Shown here: in pieces, positions 1 through 12,004 of the stretch
Position numbering within the stretch: position 1 is the stretch's first letter
Layout of the letters: each line of letters starts with the position of its first letter
Assembly: GCA_008921705.1 (NCBI GenBank)
Contig: VFFE01007027.1
Location: 54,976 to 118,975, forward strand
Length of the DNA: 64,000 bases
Origin: Burhinus oedicnemus
Lineage: Eukaryota > Chordata > Aves > Charadriiformes > Burhinidae
Reading direction: 5' to 3'
Made by a program: the position numbers and the translations under genes
The notes under the pieces: model-generated
The model's input: only the letters and a program-made list of their open reading frames with translations
Told to the model about the DNA's origin: nothing
Databases searched by the model: none

Positions 1-3000
1 GGGGGGGGGGGGGGCGGGGCTGAAGTTGAATGGTGCTGGGTTTTTTTAAATTTTTTGCCACAAAACCTGGCTGCCCTCTGCTCCACAACTCACATTTGTG
101 CAAAAGGAACGGCAAACTCTACTATGCGGTTCACAGTCATTTTGTACAAGTCACAATGTGGTGGGCAGCAGAGAATTGGACATAATACATTCAACTTAAA
201 CCTCTTGGTTGTCACATCTAGCTTTGACCTTTTCCTAAGGCATGCTACCATTACACACATTGACCACCTGACACTACGACAAATGTGAGTAGAGATACGT
301 TAAATTTCATCTGTATATCTACGCTATTGATCCATTTGATAGCTGCATACTGCCTATACTGCCACATTTCCTCCCTGTTCCAGGATTTGCTGCAACATCT
401 ACAGCTACAAATGGATGCAATTCAAAACATTTTCATATTTTTTTGCAAACTCAGAAATGCCTGTGCAAACAGAGGCAGTGGGCAGGACCTGAGGAACTTC
501 AGCCTTCCCACTGTCCCTCTCACATCAGAACTGCAGTTTCTTTTGGCTTCCCAACCTCATGGAGCAGATACAGGCAGCTGGCTCATTGGACCTTAGCTAC
601 AGTATCCCTGAGCGGTAGAGAAAACATGCAACCATGCAGCAGCTGGAATGTATGTGCCTACAAACCCACTGGTAGCTTTGTAGATAGAGGAAGCCTTACG
701 CTAGCCTGTGCTCCTGCATCTGATGTCCATGGCTACTCAACACTTCTCTATCATCATTTCAGGCTACAGATGTTGCTTCTGTATCCTCCATAACTGAACA
801 CATCGAAAATAGGGAGCCAGTCTCCCCTTCCCCTTCTCAGGAGGTCCTCCCAGCCTGCACAGGTATTGCGTTCTGTGCTGGGACACTGAAGGAGAAGACA
901 TTTCAAGAGCAGGCTGGGATTTGGAGAGTTTGTCTCTTCTCTAAAGAAGAGACTGTTCAAAATTATTCAACATGATACAATCCAGAGGCTGACAAGATGA
1001 CCCCAGCTCTGGTAAAAACATTGCTTCAAAATGTAATAGTTCTGCATTCAGCAGAGGGGTATCATCTTCACAAACATGGGCTATCATATAATGCATGCCT
1101 ATTTTATATCAACACTATACCACATGGTAGCAAACATGTTTGAGAAATCAAAATTTCTCTGATAGACAACAATTTATTTTGGTCTGGAGCAAAAGATATT
1201 TCTGACTGTTTACCATGTCTGAAGGAAGTCTCCTTTGCTTTTTTAACAGGTTGATTAGGAAAAGTAATACATCTTAAAAGCTTTGGGTTATATTTGCTGC
1301 TAGGTGGAGAAGATGCTCAGCATGACGTGTAGCACCTGCACTGTGTCCTGCAACAGTTCAGTCAACCTGCATTTTACTCACTCTCCCAGTTAGACTGGCA
1401 GTCTAGCAGACTTGGCTGCTGGGGATGCCTAGAAACCTTTGGGCAACAGTCCCCCTCTGCGGCCATTAACCACACAGAGGTTAATGAGGTCCAGGTAAGT
1501 CAGCCAGCTCCTCCAGACAGGGATTCACTCCATGCTGATAGAGGTGGTTGCAATGGGGAGGTGTATTATATCCCAGGCTTGTGGCAGAGGGAGCCTTTGG
1601 GATAGCCAAGATTAAATGGGTGAATCCCATCTGTAAAGACAAACTGATATGTGCCAGAAGTGCTGACAGAGTGCAGCAGTACTCTCCAACTCCCACTGGA
1701 CAAGCTCCATTGGAAGCAATATATCCAGAGGCTACTATGCAAATAAATTACAGTGAGACAGCACTGAGATTGTAGCTCTAAGCTGAGGAAATGGGTGTAT
1801 TATTTTTTCTCACATCATCAACCTTCTGTATGAACTCCACACATGCTCCCTGGTCATGGCAAGGAGCTAGGGCTGAACACCCTGAACTGTTTTAAGACTC
1901 CCCAAACTTTGATGTGGGGACATTTTTTTTGGAAAAATCTCGTTCCAAATGTGCCTGCTGAACCTTTCTGAAAATGCTGGACTTTAGAAACCATTCTTCC
2001 TAATGCTGCCGTCAGTGTTAAGGAAACAGTATCTTCTGGCCTCTTTAATGCATTACTTAGCAGTTTTTAGGTTATCTGTTGTACCTAAAAGCTAAGCTAG
2101 GCTCTTCTGTGTTGATCCCAAAGGAGACTGGACTAGTAGTTTGGTTCAAATACCTAACTACTGTATGTATGGCAGAAGGTTGTTCAACAGAAAGGCAGTG
2201 AGCATGGGAGAGTTAAGGAAGGGAATAAGGGAAAAAATATGAAAAAGATGACAAAAATGCTTCATTTTCACACTCTTCATCTCAGCTGCAGCACATCTGC
2301 ATGGGATTCAGGTTGGCACCCAGATTGGTACCACTCAGCTGTTCAAAGCAGGACTTGCTGAAGAGTCAAGTGATGCATGGACCTTACACTCAAGTTCCCC
2401 AAAGGTCTTGAAAAAACTCAGCTGAAGTGAACTGAAAGAAAAAAAATTAGTTGGATTTAGGTGCTACTGGTAGGGTGGGTGCTCTGTGGACCCACTGTCA
2501 CAAATTTTGTGGTGGATTTTTTACTCATCATCAGACAGAAGACAAAGTCCTACACATACTTGATACACAATGACTTTGTGACTATATTTTTCTCTAGAAT
2601 GTATTTTACTTGTTTTAAAAGATGAACAGACAAAAACATTTAATGTAAAATATCCTTATAGGAGTAACACCTCAAGACAAGATGGCTCTCATCGTACTGC
2701 AGATTTATAGGATGATTACGAAGGATAAAAGCCTTAGCAAACAGCTGTTAAGACTGGGCCTGTGCTCACGTGGACTTCAGGTTGCCCAAGAATGTCATTA
2801 AGATATTTAGTTACCACATGCATTATTCCCCCCAGACATGCTTGGGTTCCCCAGAGCATCTGGGCCATGGAGCATGCTCCAAGGCATGAAACAAAGTGGG
2901 GAATTAACATCTGAGGACCAGCAAGACATATTATTGATAATAAATTGTACTGACAGGAGTAATACTTGCAGACCCTGGTCCAGGCTTCCCCCAGGGAGTA

Positions 3001-6000
3001 CAGGGAGCAATGAAAGACAGTCTCATGATGCTGGGGCAAGAGAATACTGTGCTCGTGTTAAGGGCTGGGCAATACATTGGATCTCCAAGTACATAAAGTC
3101 TGCAAACTTTCCATAGCCAATTAGCATAGCCATTTAGCTTGTCCAGGACTGTATCAATAAAAACAATTTGGTAGGTCTCAAGAGTCCAGATACATAACAA
3201 CAGAGTATTAGCAAGCTGGTGTGGATTAGCATGCAATCAACTTTAGGAGATCCCAAAGCGTAACCTGTTCTGCTGTCCAGGGGACAGGAATAACCCTGTT
3301 ACGATAAACCACAAATGCCCTGTTAATTACCCAGCCACACCACAGTGTAGCCGTCACCCTGTAATTAAGTGGTCAGTGGTTATCATATGATTGAAAGGAA
3401 GTGGCAGAATGTTTGTGGAATTTAAAATGCTGCTAAATATTGTTTTAGGGTTCAGATGAGTAAGAAAGAGGAGTAAACAGTAAGTAAGAGGAGGAAACAG
3501 AAAGGTAGGTATAAAAAAGAAGTATTCTTCTGCTGATCATTTTTATATCATGATAACAGGTAGGAAACTACCGCTGAATAAGTGAATTGAAGTGAAGTCA
3601 ACAGAAAAGCTGAAATTCAGATCCAGGCCTTCCCAGAAGAGCCTGAAGTGGTACATTTATCCCTCTGCTCACGGGGACACTCCACCTCAGTGGGAGCAGC
3701 AAGTGTCCAAAACCCACCTGTCAGAAGGGTCACTTTTATATGTCAGTGGACAAACTCTGAACAGTCCTCCGGCTGCAGCCTGCAGACTTCACAGTGAATG
3801 GGATGGTCCCTCAGAAAAATAAGAAGCCTCTCTCCCAATAAACCCACACTGCTCTGCTTCCACGACGGTTTAGTCGGCAGCGCTGGAGCTAGTTTGTGTG
3901 CCACTGTGGGAACATGCGATTGTTTCCAGCCCAAAGAGCCTGATACAGACACTCCAAGTAGAAACAGTTCATGCTTTTCTGGCTGGAAAAGCTCTACGAA
4001 AGCAATTTCCTTAGAAGGAATGACTGATGGGAAGACACAGGCATCTGGTCTACAGGAAATATGTTATGGTAGGGCAGGAATCATGCTGCTGAGATCATTA
4101 CACAGACCACACCCAGTGATGGTGCAGTGCATGCTTAAGAACAGATGGTTGTACTCACCTCAGAAATACCTGTGCTCATCATCTATTGTTGGAAGGAATC
4201 TGTAATGCCTAAGCAAGGGAGATGTCCTGCCACACAGCAAATTGATCAGGAGCCAGACCCATAACACTAAACTTTTGATGGCTACAGTTTGAGAGCCCTG
4301 GGAGATATATCAAGCTGGGAACTCAGGATAGGCTTTCATATCAGCATCCACTGCAAGCAGAATTGACCAAGATAGTCTGCAACTGCAAGACTCTGATTTC
4401 TCAGCTCAAGCTCTTTTATTCCATGTTTCCAGATAACTACACTGAGTACAATGGAACAAGAGTAACTGTCTTTCTCCCCTTCAAAAAAGGGATTCGATAC
4501 CTGAATAACAGACTCTTAGGGGAGCCCAAAGTTGAAGAGAAAGCCTGCTCTCCGAATGGATAGCAGAAAATGCTGCTCTGTGCTTCCAAAGCAGACCAGT
4601 AGGAAGACTCCAACTATGAATTAAAATTCAATTTGTAAAGAAACCAAGAATGAAATATGGGGTAAAAATGGAGAATATGCTAGATTACATTGTATATGAA
4701 TGTCAGCTCTATTCCAAGATGTTTACAGGCAGGCCACAGACCTCAACTTTAATTAGGTCACAAAGTAGGAATGAAAATGTTTCACTAAACAAGAAGATGA
4801 ATGGTATGACATTTGTCCTCCAGATCAGTGACAATTACTTTGGGAGATGAACAGCAAAGTTAAGATGAAATTTCAGATTCCACAGACAAGGGACAAGTAT
4901 AAACATAAAACTTCAGCCCAAATTTCTGAATTGTTCCATAAATCACAAGTGGAAAGAATCCAAATGTGCAGACTTAGGCAAGGTATAAATGTTCCCCCTC
5001 ACAATGTTTAACCTTCAGTATCTCAGCCCCACCAGGTGTGAAATAGCTTCCAACCTGTTTTGCAAAACCTTTACAACCAGCTAGCCTGACAATTCATTAG
5101 TAAACATCCAGCAGGGTTTTACAAAGATCTGAAAAGTTTATTGTAGGAGAAGATAGAGCTAGATCTTGACCTGATGTAATACAGGCAGCTATGAAATACA
5201 GGTGCCAGCACAGCTTTAAAAAAAAAAAGTTCCTTAAAAGGAAGGATGATTTCAGACATGTTTCTGTGTTCTGAAAAGAGCTGCAAGACATAGTTGTTCC
5301 TATGAAGCTGGACCCAGGAGACAGCTGTCAATTGGGTGAGTCTCCAGCACCCACTTGAAGCTCTCATCTTAGAAAGACGTCCTGACTTCTTTGTGATATT
5401 GCTGAAGTTTTCACCCATACGTGCCAGTAGAGATGAAGATCTGACTGCAAAAGCAAAGTAGGGTACTAATGCTACGGATTCATTCAGGCTGTGGATCAAC
5501 AGTTTGATGTGTTAAATTTCTGTTCTCATTAGTGCATGGACAGCCAGCCAGAGACAGCTGTGATCTGTGACTCTGCAGGTACCTGTACGAGGGCTCCAGG
5601 AGAGACATCTGACAGCTAAACCTATGAGTTTGCACTCATCACCCTCAGCACCTCTGGAAGATGAGACAACTCATCCTGATGGCAGCACTGGACTTCAATT
5701 AGCCAAATGCTCATCCTTGGGTGCTGAACCCTCTGCAGTGACTATGAAGGGAACCTTCATGAATTTGGACACAAACCTCTAACACAGATGCCCAGTGAAA
5801 AAATAATGAGGGTCTGGCTGCACTACTGCTGCAAAGAGCGGGCCAGGGAGAACAGGGGTCAGAAGATGAGTTCATGACATGAAGTCAGACTGCCAGTATG
5901 GCTGGGTACTCCTTGCATGCACATTGCATTCCCTGTGGCCAGGGTCAGGGAGGATCCCTGCTTTAGGTCACATTTTGGAGTTAGAATCTCCCAGCCCTCT

Positions 6001-9000
6001 GATTTCATTGGAGTTACATCATCTAACTCCTGAAACTAGCAGAAGATACGATTTTACTATCACATGTACAATGCAGTATATATATTAATTATATCTGCAA
6101 CTATAATCATACAGAGACATAGAAATATGAAGACCTTGGTGTGAAAAACGTTTTAGTAAGATGATTTAATGACCCATGGAAATAATTCTCTATATTCTCA
6201 TCTATCAGGGTACTCCTCTGTTTTATATAGTAATTGCAGACAATCACCGTCCCTCTGTTCACTGACATTAATTCTCCTTCAGTCTAAACTAAAATTGCTT
6301 CAAATGTTTCTTTAATTTCCCTCAGTTATATTGTACAGCCTCTATAGGGCTTTCCTCTCACAGGTTAGTTAAAGCCTAGACAACATGATCTTCTAACCTT
6401 GATCCATCAGCCAATCCTTATGGGTGGATGGAGGAGTGTGCAGAGACCGAGATCAGTGAAATTTCATACAGACAAAAGGGATCTAACCAGGCTTAAGTCA
6501 GCACATCTTAAGTCAGGACATCTTTTTCTTCTCAGATACGTACCTTTCAACTATCTTAATCTCAGTGAACATGCAGTTGTTTGATCTGACATCTCTCCTT
6601 CCTTCCTTCTTCTGGTAGGTTTTCTGTTTTGATGAATGTGGGAAAGCCATGTGTCATACTGTCCTAAAACTGATGTGTGGTAAACAACATAAAGGGTAAG
6701 TTTCCCTGTGAGACTTTGCCCATACTTATTGGATGTGGGATTACTACATGTCAGCGTCTCGAAGGCCCTCATCTGTGTTGCTGCCACTTAGCAGGTTATT
6801 GTCCATTTGCTGACTGATGGTAGCCAACTGTCTACACATACCTAGCCACTGCTGTGCAATACAAATGTGCTGCCTTAGATCTCCTTATGGTATGAGCCTT
6901 GCTAGAAAACAGACCCTTGGGGGTCTAATGCAGGCTTAGCATAAAGGAAGGCTTAGAGAGCTGACAGAGTCAGGTACCACAGAAGTGACACCTTTTTAGG
7001 CCAGAATAATGTTCTCTGCACCATACATCCATTTTCACAGATAAGTAGCTGCTTTAGTGTGCTTCACTTTGTTCCTCCAGTATCTCAGCACATTTCCCAT
7101 TACATTTGCATTACAATGCACGCAAAATAAAATGTAAACTTCTTATAAGCAGATAGGAAACAACCACTGAGATACTTGCTTGAAATCTGCTATTGCAATT
7201 TCCTACCAAAAGCAAACACTATTCATGCAAATAAGAGCTGAGCCAGGACAGACTGGGAGGTCTCCAAGCTAGCCCAATAATACAATTCCTAGTGAGTTCC
7301 TCTGTACCAACCTGTTAGAAAATAGCAACAGTGTGAGCATGGCATCAAAAAACCCTCCATCTTTAACATTTCCTCTTCATTTTCAAGCAGTAGGGTATAT
7401 ACTCAGAATGTCTGGCAGTAGGCACTTGGTCATATGGTTGTAACAGCAACATAAAGAAACATCACACACGAGAAATACATCTAAATACACCTGATTTTCA
7501 TCTTCACAATTGCAGAGGTCTAGCAGGAATTTTGGACAATCACAGAAAACCAAACCTCCAGAGCTACCTGTCAAATAGACAAAGATAGTCCAAACTCCTA
7601 GAGAACACAGGGAGTTTTACCAGAGCAAAATCTGGTTTAAACCAGTGAGATAGGAAGCTGCTCCCAGAAGGAAGGTACACAACATCTGGCATAATCCTGG
7701 GGTGCTGCACCATCTCCTTCTCTGGCTCAAATTCAGCAAAGTATCTTTTCACAACAGCATCTTAAATTTTGTTCACTCTGCAGAGACTCCCACTCAGCCC
7801 TGGGATACACCTACTAAAAGTCATATTGTAATATTTAATATTTATGTTAAAGAATCAGAAGGCTCCGATCTAGGCCTGAAAACCTAAAATACCCCAAATG
7901 CATTTAAAACAACAGCAGTGTAGGTGTCATTATTTACTATTTAAGTATCTGTCAAGTGCTGGCAATGTTCTCAAAACGTGAATCAGGACACAGCTATTTT
8001 ATTTCCAGTGGAAATGCCTGAACCTCATGTAATCTGTTTCAGCTTTTGACCTGTCAGAACCCATATGGGATGAAACACTGAGTGAATTATAGAGCAACAG
8101 CAACTTCTACTGTGCCCTAATTATTGATTAAAGTAGAAAGTAAGCATTTACACAGTCCAGACTCAAGATAAATAAATGCCTTTCCTACTCAGAACAGCAA
8201 GTTCAGTGCATGCTTTTCTGCAGCGTTGCTGCTACGTATATTACCCAACTGTGACCTGAAAATGAAAACAGCTATAAACACATATGAATCATCTTAGATG
8301 ATTTTTATCCAAGTTCAGACAGGTAACCTGGATTGTTAAGCTGTTTTTACTTTATTAGCCTGTGGTTAAAGCAGAATTGAGGTAAGGAAATGTACATGTG
8401 TCAGTTTTAAAGTTGGCTAAAGTTAAATCTCATTCTCATAAAAAGCTGGATTCTGCAGGCTGGGGAAAAAAAAACACTGTTCACTCTTGCCATTAATGTT
8501 CTGAAAAGGCATTTTCCTGACATAAAACTCATTTCCACCCCTGTTTTGGTTTTGCAGCATGATAGCAATAATGTTTAAGCCTGTTGGACACTAGCTCTTG
8601 AAACATGCTACAAATCAGCTTCATCAGGTGAGCGTGCCACCACTGTCTGCAGCCAGGGTCCCTGACACCATGGGCTTACAAGAGGAAAGGAAACCCTTTT
8701 GCATCAGGTTGAAGATCAAAACAGAACATTTTGTTCTGTCATTTCAAAAAGAGCTTACTTGGATGTTTTAGACTGAAAGAATAAATCAATGGACATTTCA
8801 GCTTTGGAAGCCAATTTGGAACAAAAGGCAATGTAAAAACATCAAGCTGTCCCAAGGGCTTCACAAAGCCTATTTGCATCTTGGCTGTATACCCTGTAGA
8901 AGGGAGTCTAATGCGAGCACTTGCCAGCTATTAGCACATGCTAATGAGACTCCTGCTATTGACAGTTCAGGATGAGGACTGCAGGATTTCTCATAGAGCG

Positions 9001-10213
9001 GTGGGAGAGGGAGTACTGGCAATCGAGGAGTCATCATGGAGACGCATTTCTCCTCTGGTTGCCACTAATTAAAGCCTCTTTGTGGCTCTTTTTAAAAAAC
9101 CTCTTTTTAAAACCACCATTTGTGGTGGTCCAAACGGCCAGCATGGAGGCAGGACGGGTCACACAGAGGGTCACTGTGGCTGATGTCCTGCACTGTAACT
9201 GGGCCTCCTTTCAGGCCAGTCCTTACCCAGACCAGGATCCCCCTGATGCTTGGGCACCCTCTGAATACTGATCCGGAAAAGTTATCTGCATTGAACAAAA
9301 CAAGGTAATGATGTCTAATAAGCAAGGCATCTCTGGAGACCTAGAGCCTGTAGGAACTGGAAACTAGAAACTGGGAAGCACTAAGTGCAAGGGCTCTAGG
9401 GTATTTACACGCACTGAATACAAGGTTAAAGGACTGGTCACTATAGTTAGACACAACCCCACATGCAAGGCTGTCCAAACCCCTAGGAGAGACAGGAACA
9501 TCTCTGTGTCTGGGAGGGACATAGTCTGAGGCACCAAGTCAGCAGATTGAGCCCATATCCTGTGTGCTGCTGAGTCGTGGGAAGCCCTGAGACAGTGGCA
9601 GCCACCAGTGTGACCTCCGGGGCTCCAGGCGTGCACACATGCCCTATCCAGCCCTCTGGGTGTGCTCCAGGATCTGACCCCAAGCCAGCCTCCAGCCATC
9701 TCACCTGAACAGCAGCTGACGCTTGGTTCAGCTTCTGGAAACAAAAATGCAACCTCATCTCAGGTGAAACCTCATTACAGCCCTTGCTGTGATTTCCTCA
9801 GTTGGTACAGAGAGACTCACAAACCCCCTCACAAGAGTCATGGGAAAATGTACATCTCTTACACTGCACAACATAGTCCATCTTGAGACAGTAATGCTAG
9901 CAGATACAGCTTGTTACACAGACTGTTCTCACACAGCACACCACATAACCTTGTGCCTTATTTGCATTTTGCATTAAAAGAGCAAGCAACATTAAGTTCA
10001 ATCAGAAATGAAAGCAGAACCCATTCTAACAAATGGGGAGATAACAAGGGCCCCAATTCTCCTCTTGGACACAATCACAGCTCCTCTTACAGCCAAGCAG
10101 AGCTGGGAGTGCACAAGACAGGAAGAGGGCTCTTGGAGAACAGAAGAACCTGCTTTAAGGACATGACATAGAGCTACAATAACCAGGAGAGAGAGAAGTA
10201 GAAAGAGACATAC
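1..10213 (-). other. NRG2: NRG2 intron downstream of the beta exon (partial)
   Basis: This stretch follows the beta exon in gene sense and runs off the window. I looked on the minus strand for the juxtamembrane and transmembrane exon (AEELYQKR, VLTITGIC, CKTKKQRK type motifs) and did not find it, so the intron is inferred to be longer than 10 kb. The sequence opens with a G14 run at 1-14. I recognise no full-length transposable element. About 8880-9130 is a region with motif-rich, low-repeat sequence, including TAATTAAA at 9065-9072, that could be conserved noncoding DNA. Open frames here are short, carry no recognisable domain and have no splice-site framework. Confidence 0.8.
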
Positions 10214-10272
10214 TGGAGAAGCTGACCATTGCGAAATGCTGACATCGGTCTCCTGTGAATTCGATCGGACAC
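10214..10272 (-). CDS. NRG2: NRG2 alternative exon, beta-type EGF C-terminal segment
   Basis: This 59-nt exon is the alternative to the alpha exon. After the split Lys it reads CPIEFTGDRC, then QHFAMVSFS and the first base of a final Lys codon. It resembles the mammalian NRG2-beta segment (TGDRCQ-FAMV-FSK) and the NRG1-beta type. In the neuregulin family, beta-type EGF domains generally bind ErbB3/ErbB4 more strongly than alpha types. The acceptor is pyrimidine-rich and ends CGGTAG; the donor is A|GTATGTCTC. Entry phase is 2 and exit phase is 1, the same as the alpha exon, so one or the other must be used. The downstream exon, expected to start with the AEELYQKR juxtamembrane segment, was not found between here and position 1. 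Confidence 0.96.
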
Positions 10273-10523
10273 CTACCGAAAGAAAGAAAACCAGAAAGAG
10301 AGAAACAAGATAGCAAAATGACACCCAAACAGACTGAACTGAGGCCCCTTCTGATCCCTTCCATGACTCCTATCCATCTGCTCTCAGCCTTCACCCTTAC
10401 CTGCATCCCTAATCCCTAGCCCAAAGCTGACACCAAGAGCCATCCCTGTCTAGACCACTCTACATCCGCCGCTGTGCCCAGGAGATTTTAAGTGTGTGGT
10501 GCATTTTTTGTCTTCAAACATAC
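10273..10523 (-). other. NRG2: Short intron between the alpha and beta exons of NRG2
   Basis: This 251-nt intron separates the two mutually exclusive EGF exons. It begins GTATGTTTG and ends in a pyrimidine-rich run to CGGTAG. It is long enough for ordinary splicing, so exclusivity is probably not due to steric crowding; joint inclusion is instead out of frame downstream. Confidence 0.85.
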
Positions 10524-10600
10524 TTTGCTTAGGATCTGGCATGTACAATCGCAAAGGCAGTTTCTCCAAACACCTCTGTCCGAAGAATCCATTTGGACAT
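10524..10600 (-). CDS. NRG2: NRG2 alternative exon, alpha-type EGF C-terminal segment
   Basis: This 77-nt exon completes the EGF domain in the alpha form. After the split Lys it reads CPNGFFGQRC, then LEKLPLRLYMPDPKQ and the first base of a final Lys codon. It supplies EGF cysteines five and six (C-x8-C) and the receptor-tuning stretch that follows. It appears identical to the mammalian NRG2-alpha segment I recall. The acceptor is an excellent pyrimidine tract ending CCCCTCCAG, and the donor is A|GTATGTTTG. Entry phase is 2, exit phase is 1. It lies 9.6 kb downstream of the common EGF exon and 251 nt upstream of the beta exon. Reading past the donor gives 24 further codons before TAG. Confidence 0.97.
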
Positions 10601-11978
10601 CTGGAGGGGAAAAGGGGAGAAATCACAGAACATATCTGGCACCATTCTTGAGGCTAAGGTCAGAAATAAAAAGTGCATTGTGATGAATGGAAAAAATAAA
10701 GGCTTTACGTGCATATTTACTCTTTGCTGTGCTTTAACCAGGCACCTGCAACATCAGCATTCCAGCTCTATTTTTGGCCTGGGTCTTCAAGCAGCCAACA
10801 AAACCCCCTCCTTTCCTTCTCTGCCTGACTCCTTCCTTCTCACCTGCTAGAAGCACCAGCTGGCAGGAAGATCGAGATGGGCTGGATGCTACTTTCAGAG
10901 ACTCTCTTTGGAGCTGCTATCTAGACAAGACTGGCAAGAGGCACAACAGAGCGGTGAGCAGCTGCTCAGGTGACAGTGAGCATTGCGTGTGGCAAGCATC
11001 TTCCCATATTACCCCAGAAGTACCCACAGGATGTTCCAGGGAAAAGGGTTATGTTGCGGTTAGAGAGAAAGCATGTGCAGAGTCTCTGCGTTAACAGAGA
11101 GAAAAGGACAGAGAAGAAAGCTGAACCAAACCGGTCTCGCATCCTGCCCAACTGCAAGACTCTTCCAACCAATGTTACGTGATGGGCTGCGATGTGCCAG
11201 CTCATGGGGCACCAGTTATACATTAGCATGATGCTGCAGTGGCAGGGATGGTGCCCTGCAGATGAGGGCCACCAGACATGTGCACCAGCTCATGAGTAAG
11301 CTCCCCAGAGCAGCTCCCAGACTGAGCCAGCTTTGGGGAGCACAAGGATGTGTGCAGGGGTGCAGTGGGAGGTGCTGAACCATGCACGGTGCAGCAGCGC
11401 CCGCACACTCTGTGTTGTGATCCACCACAGCTGTGGGTGAACCTGGGAAGTGACAGGAGCTCAGCTGTGGGTGGTCAAATGCTTCTGCCCTAGGGACTCT
11501 CCCTCACTTCACATCTTTTCTTCTTGCTTCCTTGGATAGTCCCTCGAAGTTATTCCTACCTTTCCTGAAGTCTCAGCCTGTCCCAGAACTCCCTCCCTCC
11601 CCAGCCGACCTCTCCCTCCTCGGAGCTTAAGAGGGTTTTACCATTATAGCTAGCATCTTAACATCTGTTTTCCAAATTCCCAGGGTAAGCAGGGCTGCAG
11701 GCTCTGCGTCTCATATACATTAGACCTTCCTCGCTCTCAGATGCCACCCACGAGATCGCACTGTTCCTCAGTGTTCGGCAGGCCCCAGCTGGCCAATGAA
11801 GAAGGGACTGAAAGACACCTCAGCAAAAAGGACATGGACCAGAGGCTTGAGCCAGAGGTCAATGGTTTAGCTCCCTGCTGGTCCACTGTGAAGGACAGCA
11901 AGCAGCCGGAGCAGCCTCGACACATTGTCAGACAATTGGTCCCCACCTGCGCATATGGTGAGGTGGAGTAGGGCAGAT

Positions 11979-12004
11979 CCAGGTCCAGGTCCAGGTCCAA
12001 GTCC
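11979..12004. repeat. (CCAGGT)n hexamer microsatellite
   Basis: About four copies of CCAGGT, the last degenerating to CCAAGT. A two-residue LD repeat appears in one antisense frame, which is a by-product of the hexamer rather than a gene. Confidence 0.9.

Noticed and set aside
240..300. A stretch that on the minus strand faintly resembled the neuregulin transmembrane exon
   Set aside because: In every frame the residues do not match VLTITGIC…VVAYCKTK, and stops or missing splice sites rule it out.
2660..3330. A region with CAATAAA and AATAAA-like words that looked like a possible LTR
   Set aside because: I could not find paired TG…CA ends, a target duplication or similarity to a known avian LTR.
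5119..5499. A 126-codon minus-strand frame considered as a transposase or retroviral remnant
   Set aside because: No catalytic motif or family signature is visible.
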